From a virus: 63,831 nucleotides of DNA. The notes under the pieces were generated by a model, which was not told where the DNA came from, did not search any database, and saw nothing but the letters and a program-made list of their open reading frames with translations. A program made the position numbers and the translations under genes. This document shows, one piece after another, positions 21,597 through 32,063 of the stretch (positions within the stretch are counted from its first letter, which is position 1; each line of letters begins with the position of its first letter). The stretch is taken from positions 1 through 63,831 of the IMG/VR virus record IMGVR_UViG_3300032164_000011. The stretch is one strand, 5' to 3'.

Positions 21597-22949
21597 ATGA
21601 ACGAGGGACGCGACGTCTGGAGCGGCGGGAACATGTCGGAGAAGGGCGTCCAGGTCAACAAGTCCCTCCGCAGGGGCCTGGACATCCACCGCGGCTTCGA
21701 GCTCTTCCCGAAGAAGGTGAGGGCGTCCGAGGTCGACGGGGACCTGGCGGCGATCGGGGAGGCGCAGGAGTACGTCGACAAGGAGCGCAGGCTCCGCGCC
21801 GTCGGCGGCCCCTTCGCGTCCGGCGAGGCCGTCGAGAAGTCCATCGACCTCGACAAGGAAGGCAAGTTCCGCGAGGAGCTGCACCCCAGGCGCTCGGGAA
21901 AGTTCGCTCCGAAGGGGTCCGCATCCGTTGGCGCGAAGAAGCCGGAGGCGAAGAAGGTCGGGCACATGGGCATCCAGGACCCGAACTCCTCCGGGCAGGG
22001 ATTCCACCCCGACCACGACAAGCACCCGTACCACCAGGCGCTCACCGACGCGGGGTTCAAGTACTCGCATTCGGTGACCGTGGTGCATCCGGGCGGGGAC
22101 AGGGTTCTCCACCACGCCTACGGGGGCCCAGGCGACCTCGACGTCGGCGTCCACCAGGCTCTCGACGGCGGGAACTGGATGTGGGAGGGGGAGAAGGGCG
22201 GATCTGGCCGGATGACGAACGGCGGGGACGCCGAGTCCCTCGGGGAGTACCTCAAGCGCGGCAAGAGGTCGGTCGGGAAGGGCGTCGACGGGGGGGAGCC
22301 CTTCGGCAAGGAATGGTTGGCCGGGGTCGTCGGGGACATCGAGAAGGCCGCCAGCCCTTTCGTCGTTAGCCCCTCCGAGGGACCGGGACGGGAGGGGCGC
22401 GTCTCCAAGGACGAGATCGAGAAGGTCCTGAAGGACGCGGGGTGGGACAAGCTCCCGATCCCCGACAAGGCGAAGGAGGCCCTGGAGGACCTGATCTCCA
22501 ACGGGGCGAGGCCCGCCTCGGAGTACACTGGGAAGATCATGGTCGAGCACGGCGTCGCCGAGGAGCCGCCCTCGTTCGTCAGGCCGAAGAAGATCAGCGT
22601 CGGGGACACCGTGATCCCCCTCGACTGGCGCGGGGTGTGCCTCCAGGGCGCGAAGTTCGACATGCCCTACGTGCCGAAAGCCGCCAAGGTCAAGAAGGTC
22701 TACATGGGGCCCGTGAAGGTGTCGAAGAACCCCTACCCGTTCGGCAGGATGCCGTCCGACATATCCAAGGTCGAGACGGTCACCGAGGACCGGATGTGGG
22801 GCCTGGACCTGGAGGGCGACGAGGTGGGGAAGGACGACGACACTTTTCCCTCCACGTTCCCGACGCGGGACACTACAATGGTACTTCGGATGGAGGCGCT
22901 GGCCTCCCCGGGTGGGGAAGTCAATCCGGGAGAGATGCAGCCCCGTTGA
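21597..22949 (+). CDS. large hypothetical protein (450 aa)
   Basis: Multi-domain: residues 1-90 are helical and charged, about 95-115 a Lys/Ala linker containing Arg-x-Gly-Lys-Phe-Ala-Pro-Lys-Gly (a motif often seen in phage head-associated proteins), about 130-185 His-rich. A helical stretch follows, then a C-terminal domain beginning with Asp-Thr-Val-Ile-Pro-Leu. No enzyme recognised. An AT-rich dip near 22874 (TACAAT) is a possible weak promoter for the next gene. Confidence 0.72.
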   Translation: MNEGRDVWSGGNMSEKGVQVNKSLRRGLDIHRGFELFPKKVRASEVDGDLAAIGEAQEYVDKERRLRAVGGPFASGEAVEKSIDLDKEGKFREELHPRRSGKFAPKGSASVGAKKPEAKKVGHMGIQDPNSSGQGFHPDHDKHPYHQALTDAGFKYSHSVTVVHPGGDRVLHHAYGGPGDLDVGVHQALDGGNWMWEGEKGGSGRMTNGGDAESLGEYLKRGKRSVGKGVDGGEPFGKEWLAGVVGDIEKAASPFVVSPSEGPGREGRVSKDEIEKVLKDAGWDKLPIPDKAKEALEDLISNGARPASEYTGKIMVEHGVAEEPPSFVRPKKISVGDTVIPLDWRGVCLQGAKFDMPYVPKAAKVKKVYMGPVKVSKNPYPFGRMPSDISKVETVTEDRMWGLDLEGDEVGKDDDTFPSTFPTRDTTMVLRMEALASPGGEVNPGEMQPR

Positions 22950-22950
22950 C

Positions 22951-22967
22951 GCGCATACGGTATGCGC
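22951..22967. repeat. intergenic palindrome, copy 1
   Basis: GCGCATACGGTATGCGC: perfect 8-bp arms around one base, lying just after a stop codon and before the next ribosome site. The same element recurs at 42953 (one arm change) and 51842. Confidence 0.85.
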
Positions 22968-22982
22968 ATTTCGGAGGGACCC

Positions 22983-23402
22983 ATGAGCCTGAGCAGCTAC
23001 GCGAGATCGGGGGCCGGGAAGGTGTCCAAGTCCCAGAGGGCGCGGGAGGGGGACGTCAACAAGCAGTTCACCCCGACCGGGCAGCCCCGCGTCCCGTCCA
23101 ACATCCCCGGGTCCGGGCCGCAGGGCGTGCCCCCGGCGGAGCGGGACCAGATGGCCGCCTTCGCCAGGACCGGGAACGCGGACATGATCCCGAAGGTGGT
23201 CGCCGCCCAGACGGGCGAGGCCACCCACGGGCCCGCGCTGGCCGCCTCGCTCGCCAGGATGGGCGGGCAGGTCCGGCTGGCCCCCGGGCAGTTCCGCGCC
23301 TGGGCGCACCCGCAGGACCCGGCGCCGACGGCCTCGGACCAGGTCACGAGCAACCCGAAGAAGCCGGGATCGCTGCCGCCTCCGGCCCCGCCGGTGTACT
23401 AA
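22983..23402 (+). CDS. hypothetical virion-region protein (139 aa)
   Basis: ATG 22983 follows GGAGGGACCC; an upstream ATG at 22962 lies inside the palindrome and lacks a ribosome site. The protein is Pro/Gly/Ala-rich with a central helical part and a disordered Pro-rich C-terminus (Pro-Pro-Pro-Ala-Pro-Pro). No family recognised. Confidence 0.68.
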   Translation: MSLSSYARSGAGKVSKSQRAREGDVNKQFTPTGQPRVPSNIPGSGPQGVPPAERDQMAAFARTGNADMIPKVVAAQTGEATHGPALAASLARMGGQVRLAPGQFRAWAHPQDPAPTASDQVTSNPKKPGSLPPPAPPVY

Positions 23403-23430
23403 CCGGGGGGACGGTTCGGAGGGAAGCGCG

Positions 23431-23985
23431 ATGCAGCGATACCTGCACAAGATCCTGTTGGCGTCCAACGTCGACGCGGCCGCCCTGAACTCCCTGGGGA
23501 AGGAGGGGTGGTGCCTCACGACCTCGGCGGGGGACCGCCTCTTCCTCGTGAAGATCGTCAACGAGGAGCCGGTCGGGGCGGCCCACGTCTGCTCGAACTG
23601 CGGGTCCTTCGGGGCCCTGAAGGACGTGGAGGGGGTGGGTCGGTGCCCCTCGTGGAACCTTCTCATGGCGGCCGGGGGCACGTGCAGCAAGTGGAGCCTC
23701 CGGGGGGACACCGAGAAGTCGGTCCCCGACGAGGTGAGCGCGTGGCACTGGATGCCGAGGACGGAGGTCGGGGAGAAGCGGATCGAGGCGGTCACGAGCC
23801 AGGTGGCCGGGATCGCCGCCCCGGAGCACAAGCACAGGGTCATGGTGATCCGCGCCAAGGACGGCTCCGTCGTGAGGGGCAAGACCGACGTGGTGAACGG
23901 GCACGACCACCCCGTCCTGGTCATGGGGATGGTCGAGGAGTCTGACGGGCACACCCACACATTCCTGCTTCCGCAGGAGTCGTGA
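23431..23985 (+). CDS. protein with zinc pair and GHxH motifs (184 aa)
   Basis: CSNC near residues 51-54 and further cysteines suggest a zinc ribbon. The C-terminal 60 residues contain EHKH, GHDH and GHTH motifs, echoing the protein at 20360. The spacing suggests a beta-rich metal site. ATG 23431 follows GGAGGGAAGCGCG. Function unknown. Confidence 0.72.
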   Translation: MQRYLHKILLASNVDAAALNSLGKEGWCLTTSAGDRLFLVKIVNEEPVGAAHVCSNCGSFGALKDVEGVGRCPSWNLLMAAGGTCSKWSLRGDTEKSVPDEVSAWHWMPRTEVGEKRIEAVTSQVAGIAAPEHKHRVMVIRAKDGSVVRGKTDVVNGHDHPVLVMGMVEESDGHTHTFLLPQES

Positions 23986-23998
23986 AGGAGGGAGTGAG

Positions 23999-24358
23999 AT
24001 GGGCAACTTCACCGGAAGCATGCAGGCCGGTCTCTCGACGAGCGACGGGATCAGCCTCTCGAAGACATCGAACGGGGTGGCCCTCGACGCCAAGGTCCTG
24101 CTCGACGACAACTTCGGGCCCGGGCCGGTGGTGGTGGACCTGGCCCCCCTGATCGCGTCCATCGCGGCCCCGAAGATGTTCCTCCTCCTCTGCGAGGGGG
24201 ACGGGGCGCTGGTCGACATCGACAGCGTCGGGCCCTCGACCAAGGCGTTCAAGACGCTGCTCGGGGAGTTCTCCGCCACCCCCACGGGCGTGGGCGACAT
24301 CGAGATCACGGCGAACGGGGCCTCGCAGAGGATCAGGTTCCTCTGCATGGGCGACTAA
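23999..24358 (+). CDS. small beta-rich protein, paralogue A (119 aa)
   Basis: Shares with the next gene Leu-Ser-Thr-Ser-Asp-Gly-Ile-Ser-Leu-Ser near the start, a central Leu-Leu-Asp-Asp-Asn-Phe-Gly and the ending Gln-Arg-Ile-Arg-Phe-Leu-Cys-x-Gly-Asp. Clearly a tandem duplication. Likely a beta-sandwich capsid decoration or virion surface protein, by size and genomic position only. Confidence 0.8.
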   Translation: MGNFTGSMQAGLSTSDGISLSKTSNGVALDAKVLLDDNFGPGPVVVDLAPLIASIAAPKMFLLLCEGDGALVDIDSVGPSTKAFKTLLGEFSATPTGVGDIEITANGASQRIRFLCMGD

Positions 24359-24407
24359 CGCCCGTTCCCTGAAGGCAGTCCGTTTCCCAAAGATGGGAGG
24401 ATCAGAG

Positions 24408-24779
24408 ATGGGAACCTTCACTTCGAGCGGAACGATGGGCCTGTCGACGAGCGACGGGATCTCCCTGTCAAGGGTCGTCAACGGCGACGCCATGAACGCG
24501 AAGGCGCTGCTCGACGACAACTTCGGGGCCCCGGTGAGCGTCGACCTCGCCCCCCTCTGCGCCAGCATCGCGGACCCGAAGTGGGCGCTGCTGGTCTGCG
24601 ACGGCGAGGGGGCGCAGATGAAGTTCGACGGAGCGGTCGCCTTCACGGTGAAGGCGGTCAAGGGGGCGATGTTCCAGTTCACGCCCAACAGCCCCGGCCC
24701 GTCGGGCGTCCTCGACCTGGAGCTCCAGACGAACGGGACCTCGACCCAGAGGATCCGGTTCCTCTGCACGGGCGACTAA
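24408..24779 (+). CDS. small beta-rich protein, paralogue B (123 aa)
   Basis: A tandem copy of the preceding gene with the same start and end motifs and similar length. ATG 24408 is chosen because it aligns with the paralogue's start and has GGAGGATCAGAG upstream; ATG 24393 would add five residues. The two may form a hetero-oligomer or be successive decoration proteins. Confidence 0.8.
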   Translation: MGTFTSSGTMGLSTSDGISLSRVVNGDAMNAKALLDDNFGAPVSVDLAPLCASIADPKWALLVCDGEGAQMKFDGAVAFTVKAVKGAMFQFTPNSPGPSGVLDLELQTNGTSTQRIRFLCTGD

Positions 24780-24798
24780 TGCCGGGCGGTGATGGAGC

Positions 24799-25701
24799 AT
24801 GCGGACCCCCGAGTCTGCCAGGATGCGGCTCTTCACGGGGGGCCTGCGGTCCGATGAACGGGCCTCAGGCTCCCCGCTTGGTATTGGCCTCCTCGCCAAC
24901 ATGAGGTCCACCGCGGGGGGCCCCTCGTGGCCTACGGCCGAGCCCAAGGACGCCGACGCCGGGACGTGCGACATGATGTGCCGGTCGCTCCTCGGGGGCG
25001 AGGAGACACTGGTCGAGCCCATCGGGGTGGGGATCCACCGGCCGTACCGGGTGGAGTTCATGACGGGGATGGACTCCGGGCCGGTGACCACGAGGCGGGC
25101 GGCCCTCAAGACGATCCACTGCCAGTACGAGAACAAGAGGTACTGCGAGTCGGTCGACCTGGACGTGACGGGGCCGGAGAGGGAGCTGGTATCCTTCGAG
25201 CTGGACCGCCTGTTCGGGTTCGACCTCGTCCCGCCGACGGTGGGGAGGGAGATCTCCAAGGTCGGGTACGGGAGCGTCCAGGCCTGGGTGGACCGCCCGA
25301 CGGCGTGGAAGTGGATCGACAAGGGGTACGACTACCGGGAGGACAGGACGAACCCGTGGCTGCACCGCCTGGCGGCGTTCGACTTCATCCGGGGCGAGAT
25401 CGACCGCCACGCGAACAACTGGATCATGGACGAGCAGCGCCGGGTCTACGCGATCGACAACGGCTACTCCATCGTGAAGGGCGACGACAGGAAGTGGCTC
25501 CGGTCGAGCGCCGGGAAGCACCTGGTGGGGACGCCGGTACACCCGGGGGTCGCGGTGGAGATCAAGGCGATCGACGAGGACGCGGCCTTCGACATCGTGG
25601 ACAGGAGGCGGTTCAAGAGCGGGGAGGCCGACGGCGTCGTCAAGAGGATCAGGGAGCTGAAGGGCCTGACGGAATGGCGGAAGCTCGGCGAGAAGTGGTA
25701 G
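24799..25701 (+). CDS. PI3/4-kinase-like (HipA/FAM20C-superfamily) kinase (300 aa)
   Basis: The N-lobe has Ala-Leu-Lys104-Thr-Ile. The catalytic segment reads Asp202-Arg-His-Ala-Asn-Asn207-Trp-Ile-Met, then Tyr-Ala-Ile-Asp220-Asn-Gly, matching the Asp-Arg-His-x-x-Asn and Ile-Asp-x-Gly motifs of PI3/4-kinase-like folds. The stretch Leu-Val-Pro-Pro-Thr-Val...Gly-Ser-Val-Gln is, from memory, also seen in actinobacterial SCO1664-type proteins. All key residues are present, so it may be active on a protein, lipid or small molecule. The next gene, a HAD phosphatase, overlaps its end, hinting at an opposing pair. Confidence 0.78.
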   Translation: MRTPESARMRLFTGGLRSDERASGSPLGIGLLANMRSTAGGPSWPTAEPKDADAGTCDMMCRSLLGGEETLVEPIGVGIHRPYRVEFMTGMDSGPVTTRRAALKTIHCQYENKRYCESVDLDVTGPERELVSFELDRLFGFDLVPPTVGREISKVGYGSVQAWVDRPTAWKWIDKGYDYREDRTNPWLHRLAAFDFIRGEIDRHANNWIMDEQRRVYAIDNGYSIVKGDDRKWLRSSAGKHLVGTPVHPGVAVEIKAIDEDAAFDIVDRRRFKSGEADGVVKRIRELKGLTEWRKLGEKW

Positions 25702-26285
25702 GGCGGAAGAGGCCCGTGGTGGCCGTCGACCTGGACGGAACGGTCCTGTCCGAGGACGACGAGTCGCCCCTCCCAGGCGCCACGGAGGCCCTGCGGTACC
25801 TGATGAAGGCCGGGTGGCGGGTCGTCGTCTGGACCCACAGGTCCGACCTCGGGGAGGTCAGGCGGCTGCTCGAGAAGAACAGGATCCCGTTCGACCACAT
25901 CAACGAGGACCCGGAGACGGACGCCGAGGGGTACTCCAGGAAGGTCTTCTTCGACGCGACGGTGGACGACAAGGCGGTCCCGTTCGCCGGGAACTGGGCG
26001 GCCACCGTGGAGGAGCTCGAGGGGAGGAGGAGGGGGCTGGGGCTCGGGGGGGAGGCGAAGGTGCGGATCATGTCCGCGGGGTCGGAGGAGCCGGTCGCCG
26101 TGTTCTCCCTGCGGGGCGGGGTGGCGGTGGAGGAAACTGGCACGACGAGCAGGGTCGTCTTGGGTATGATGAAGGACGGCATCATGTCGGAGGACGGTAA
26201 GGTGGTTCGCCCCGGCGACGGGGAGATGTTCCTGAAGGCGCTCTCGGCCGTTCGAGGCACGTACCTCTGGGCCGAGGCACATTGA
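25674..26285 (+). CDS. HAD-superfamily phosphatase-like protein (203 aa)
   Basis: HAD motif I is Val-Asp19-Leu-Asp21-Gly-Thr; motif II is Val-Trp-Thr54-His; Lys90 and Asp98-Asp99 fill motifs III/IV. All catalytic positions are present. A further 80 C-terminal residues form an extra beta-rich domain not typical of small HAD enzymes. The start is ATG 25674 or GTG 25695, both overlapping the kinase end. Probably a phosphatase acting on a phospho-protein, nucleotide or sugar; the target is unknown. Confidence 0.82.
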   Translation: MAEARREVVGRKRPVVAVDLDGTVLSEDDESPLPGATEALRYLMKAGWRVVVWTHRSDLGEVRRLLEKNRIPFDHINEDPETDAEGYSRKVFFDATVDDKAVPFAGNWAATVEELEGRRRGLGLGGEAKVRIMSAGSEEPVAVFSLRGGVAVEETGTTSRVVLGMMKDGIMSEDGKVVRPGDGEMFLKALSAVRGTYLWAEAH

Positions 26286-26301
26286 GCAAGAGGAGGTCAC
26301 C

Positions 26302-26547
26302 ATGCCTGCTGGCGGCGGCGATCCGAAGGTCATCGGGGACGGGAACGTCGTGAAGATCCGTCCCGAGTTCACCCGGGGCAACTGCGACGTGTGGGACCTG
26401 CGCGACGTGGTCGTGGCGCTGCTCGAGGAGCGCGAGGATCTCCGGGCGGCGGTCGCGGCGAACATGAACTACGCCGACTTCCAGACGGCGGTCGCGGCCC
26501 TGCCCCGCTGGGTGCAGATCATCGACTCCCTCAACAACAACCCGTAG
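26302..26547 (+). CDS. hypothetical small protein (81 aa)
   Basis: ATG 26302 follows AAGAGGAGGTCACC, a strong ribosome site. The product is a short helical protein with Trp, Asp and Leu residues. No family recognised. It precedes the BppU-like gene and may belong to the fibre module. Confidence 0.7.
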   Translation: MPAGGGDPKVIGDGNVVKIRPEFTRGNCDVWDLRDVVVALLEEREDLRAAVAANMNYADFQTAVAALPRWVQIIDSLNNNP

Positions 26548-26573
26548 CACGGGGGCGTCGGGGGGAGGCCGAG

Positions 26574-28320
<1,747 letters not shown>

Positions 28321-28321
<1 letters not shown>

Positions 28322-29361
28322 TGGCAAGAAGTATCATCTTCGTGAACGACAGCGGCTCTCCTTGGAACCTTATGAGGTTCGGGGGAATCGTCGTTCCCGC
28401 CACGGGAATCTACAACGCGACCGAGGTGGTTACAGATGACGAGCTGATCAACGCGATCCAGAAGGGGCTGGGGGCGGAGTTCGACTCGACTCACTACCTC
28501 AGGATCAATGGGGTCGACAAAACCGCTGCGGAGTCTCAGGGTTATGGGTCGCCGGATCAGCCGGGAGGGTACCCAACCCTCAACTCCTCGACGAATATCA
28601 CGGACGGCCAGCATGGAAGCAGGGGTGGGGGATCTCTCCATACGGTAGCCGTGGCCGGTGTCTCGCCCGGTTTCCTCGGGGCCGATGACAAGACCAAGCT
28701 GGACGCGACAGGGGTTTTGACCAGTACGGCTCCGGTCAATGTTACGAAAGCCACCGCTGACAAGGGAGTGTCGATAGAGGCTTCGCGGCAGGATCACAAG
28801 CACGACATCACCACGGCAGCGGCGGTGGAGCTCACGGATTCGACTAACGCTGAGGGTGGCGCGACATCACTGGCCCGCTCGAACCATACGCACGGCCACG
28901 GGAACAGGGGCGGGGGAAGCCTTCATGCCGCAGCCACGGGGTCTGTCAACGGCTTCATGTCGGCGGCGGACAAGGCGAAGATGGACACGGTCGTTGCCGG
29001 AGCTCGCCCACAGATCTCGGTGTCGATGGGCGACAGCAACGGTCCTGGGGTGAACACGTCCAGCCAAACCCCGACGATCATTCGCTACGCCATCTACCGT
29101 GGGACGGGGGCATGGACTCCAACCTCGTTCAAGATCATCGCACAAACGTCGAACACGCAGCTCGGGTACTGCGACCTCTACGACGTGACCAACGGCAACG
29201 TCCTCGCGACGCTCTCGTTCTCGGGGAACACCGTGCAGTTGATCTCGGGAACGACCTTCGCAAACCTCCCCGCTGGGGAGGTGATGCTCGCTATCCGGGC
29301 ATATCGCGGCGGTAGCGCGACCACCGTTTCGATCTATTTCGCATTGATGACTTCCAACTGA
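28321..29361 (+). CDS. tail fibre protein with SLH-linker repeats (346 aa)
   Basis: Two copies of a linker, Arg-Gly-Gly-Gly-Ser-Leu-His...Gly-Phe-(Met/Leu)-x-Ala-x-Asp-Lys-x-Lys-x-Asp, occur near residues 100-127 and 196-225, preceded by Asn-His-Thr-His motifs. Such modules are typical of phage tail fibres and join shaft segments. The C-terminal 120 residues are a beta-rich domain, the likely host-binding tip. Its ATG overlaps the collagen-like stop (TAATG), linking both fibres. Codon use is milder than upstream. Confidence 0.85.
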
Positions 29362-29376
29362 TAGAGGGGCAGACCG

Positions 29377-30183
29377 ATGATTCTTCACAAGTACTATATG
29401 TACTGCGACGACTGCGACTCGGCGAGGTACACGGAATTCAAGCCCGAGGAAGAGGGTCTGCCTACGGTCTGCCCCTACAACGCGGCCCACACGAACATCC
29501 GAGATGTCTCCATCGTGGCGACGGAGACCACAGACCCCATGCCGGTCAGGATCCAGGACGTGGAAGACCTCGATCCGACTCTCGCCAGGTCGAAGGTCAA
29601 GGGGATCAACTTCGACGCCCCGGCGGGGTGGACGAAGCATGGGGTGTCGTTCCCGTACCAGACCAACATCCTGTGCGGCAAGGGCTATGGGGGGTTCTGC
29701 GAGGACGGGGACATCGTCGAGTTCTCCATCGACCCCCAGCAAGTCGGGGCGATGACCGCCCCAGCAGTTCAGGGTGCCAAGGTCCTCAACGTCTACCTCC
29801 CCGACGAGGCGTGGGCGGTGCTTCTGAGGGGCATGTGGCTCCAGTTCGACCGGAACCCTGGAGCGGAGCCTGCGCCCGACTCCACGCATCCCGGCGATGA
29901 CGAGTACGAGATCGCGGACTTCGACTCCGTGGCCGGGACGATCACCCTGCGGACGGGGCTGGCGACGGCCCTCTCCGGCGGGGACGCGGTGTTCATGGTC
30001 GTGAAGTACGCGGAGGACATCGAGATCCAGAACAAGGAGCTGGTGGATGTCGGTGCGGACACCGCTGGTTCCGCGTCCCTCCCCGCGAACGCGGTATTCA
30101 ACGTGTGGTTCTACAACGCTGGGCTCGCGCAGAAGCGGGTGAGGTTCCGCCTCTCCTTCAAGTACGGCCCGGTGGCGCAGTGA
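29377..30183 (+). CDS. fibre-cassette protein with N-terminal zinc ribbon (268 aa)
   Basis: CDDC near residues 10-13 and a later Cys-Pro pair form a zinc-ribbon-like N-terminus. The rest is beta-rich with Gly-Asp turns and no enzymatic motif, consistent with a virion appendage domain. ATG 29377 follows GAGGGGCAGACCG. It lies between a fibre and a glycosylation enzyme, so it may be another surface component; the family is not recognised. Confidence 0.72.
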   Translation: MILHKYYMYCDDCDSARYTEFKPEEEGLPTVCPYNAAHTNIRDVSIVATETTDPMPVRIQDVEDLDPTLARSKVKGINFDAPAGWTKHGVSFPYQTNILCGKGYGGFCEDGDIVEFSIDPQQVGAMTAPAVQGAKVLNVYLPDEAWAVLLRGMWLQFDRNPGAEPAPDSTHPGDDEYEIADFDSVAGTITLRTGLATALSGGDAVFMVVKYAEDIEIQNKELVDVGADTAGSASLPANAVFNVWFYNAGLAQKRVRFRLSFKYGPVAQ

Positions 30184-30227
30184 CGGGGCGTAGGTTACGC
30201 CCTACAACGTCCGAGTGAGAGGACGGC

Positions 30228-32054
30228 ATGAGCAACGTCATGTTGCACGTTCACCCCTGTTGCCTCGATCGAGGCTCGGTACCCTTCTTCGTTGTGGAAA
30301 TGTCCGCCGCCTTCCCGCAGTTCTTCCATACTTTCCTTTGCCTCGAAGACCGGGAGGATCGGGGCGCGGTTCAGATGCTCAACGACGCGGGGATTCGGGT
30401 CTTCCACGGCCCCCTGACCAGGGAGGTTGTCGAGTCCATCGACCCCTCCATCGTCGTTCTGCATGATGTCGGAGGCGACGCGGCGGAGGGCAAGCCCCCG
30501 TGGGGCTGGCTGCGGAGGTGGCCGACGATCAGTTGGCACCACAGCGCGGTCAGGCCGACGATCCCATGCGACCTCCATGTCTTCGCATCCGAGGCCGTGA
30601 GGGGCCGCTACGAGAACCTCGTCAAGAGCGGCTTCGTCTCACGGTGGGCTACCATCCCGGTCGACGTCCACGACACGGCGGGGCCGTGGTTCCACAGGAA
30701 GACGGACGCCGGGAACATCTCGGCGGTGAGGGACGGGCTTTCGCCGTGGGTCATCGGCACCATCCTGAACTCGGCCTCCTTCCCCGCTATTCCCTCCAGG
30801 GAATCTGTTCTGTCGTCCGTATGGGATGGACGCAGACCGTCCCTGCCGATGGGGGTGGTCGTCGGGTGCGGAAGTGAACAGGAATGGATGCTTCCATGGT
30901 GGTGGGAGCACTACTCCAGGCACAACCCCCTGCCTGTTCTGTTCATCGACATGGGCTTTGGCGAGAAGGCCATGACCGACCGGGCGCGGGAGTGGTGCGC
31001 GAGCAAGGGAATCTTGGGGGAGCTGCATGTCCCCATGGATGGGTGGTTCCAGAAGCCATTCGCCCTCGCTCAGACCATATTCGAGGAGAGCGTCTGGACA
31101 GATGTGGATGTAGAGATCCGGGGGTCACTGGACCCCATCTTCCACCAATGCAAGCACGGCCTCGCGGCGGCAGAAGACCCCTACTATCGCTTCAGCAAGG
31201 GTCCGGTATCCCTCAACTCTGGCGTCCTGGCCTTCAAGTTCGGGAACAAGATGATCTCCGAATGGTGCTCGACGATTTCACGGGAAGGGAAGAACTACCG
31301 GGACGACCAAGTCATCCTCAATGTCCTGGCGCACCGGAACCCCGGCAGCGTGGGCTTCATGCCCAGGGAGTTCAACTGGCTCCGCCTCGACGGGGACGCC
31401 AACCCCGATGCTGTATGCGTCCATTGGACGGGCGGCAGGGGCAAGGAGATCATCAGGGCCAAGATGGACGGGAAGTACCTCCGGGAGCACTTCATCGCGG
31501 ATCTTGCCAACACCCTTGGGTGGAAGTCTGGTCTGGAGATCGGAACTTGGAGAGGGCGGACCTTCCTCTACCTTTTGAAGACATGCCCCAAGTTGACCAT
31601 GACCACCATCGACCTCTGGGAGCCCCAGCCCGATAACCATGGGCCGGAGAAGTACACGCTGGAAGAGGGTGAGCGGTGGGATCACGTGAAGAACGAGGAG
31701 TTCGTCCGATCCGAGGCCGCGAAGTATGGGGCGCGGGCGGTGATCCTCAAGGGCAACAGCCGAGAGATTGTCCCGATTCTGGACGGAGGATTCGACTTCG
31801 CTTTTGTGGATGGGGACCACGGATCCGAGGCGGTAGAGGCCGATATCCGAAACGCTCTGTGGAAGTTGAATCTCAATGGGATTTTGTTTGGGCACGACAT
31901 CAACTGGCCGTCGGTCAAGACGGTGGTGACGAAGATGTTCCCGAGATTCCTGTTGGGACCGGACAACGTCTGGTACGTTCGGGTCAGGGATGTCTTCGGA
32001 CCCCAGGGATGCCCGGTTGGAGCCGCCGGTGTTGACGGCCCCGCTGTGGCGTGA
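30228..32054 (+). CDS. glycosyltransferase-glycosyltransferase-methyltransferase fusion (608 aa)
   Basis: Residues about 1-190 resemble a GT-B half-domain (Val-Leu-His-Asp-Val, Trp-His-His-Ser, Val-Phe-Ala-Ser-Glu). About 205-425 form a GT-A, GT8-like domain with Asp292-Val-Asp294 as the metal-binding DxD and Leu-Asn-Ser-Gly-Val, Asn-Trp-Leu-Arg and Val-His-Trp-Thr-Gly motifs. About 430-590 are a class I methyltransferase with Leu-Glu-Ile-Gly-Thr-Trp-Arg-Gly and Phe-Val-Asp-Gly-Asp-His. The enzyme could add a sugar and methylate it. Placed right after the fibre genes, it may modify the fibres or another virion protein. Confidence 0.85.
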   Translation: MSNVMLHVHPCCLDRGSVPFFVVEMSAAFPQFFHTFLCLEDREDRGAVQMLNDAGIRVFHGPLTREVVESIDPSIVVLHDVGGDAAEGKPPWGWLRRWPTISWHHSAVRPTIPCDLHVFASEAVRGRYENLVKSGFVSRWATIPVDVHDTAGPWFHRKTDAGNISAVRDGLSPWVIGTILNSASFPAIPSRESVLSSVWDGRRPSLPMGVVVGCGSEQEWMLPWWWEHYSRHNPLPVLFIDMGFGEKAMTDRAREWCASKGILGELHVPMDGWFQKPFALAQTIFEESVWTDVDVEIRGSLDPIFHQCKHGLAAAEDPYYRFSKGPVSLNSGVLAFKFGNKMISEWCSTISREGKNYRDDQVILNVLAHRNPGSVGFMPREFNWLRLDGDANPDAVCVHWTGGRGKEIIRAKMDGKYLREHFIADLANTLGWKSGLEIGTWRGRTFLYLLKTCPKLTMTTIDLWEPQPDNHGPEKYTLEEGERWDHVKNEEFVRSEAAKYGARAVILKGNSREIVPILDGGFDFAFVDGDHGSEAVEADIRNALWKLNLNGILFGHDINWPSVKTVVTKMFPRFLLGPDNVWYVRVRDVFGPQGCPVGAAGVDGPAVA

Positions 32055-32063
32055 GGGAGAGAC

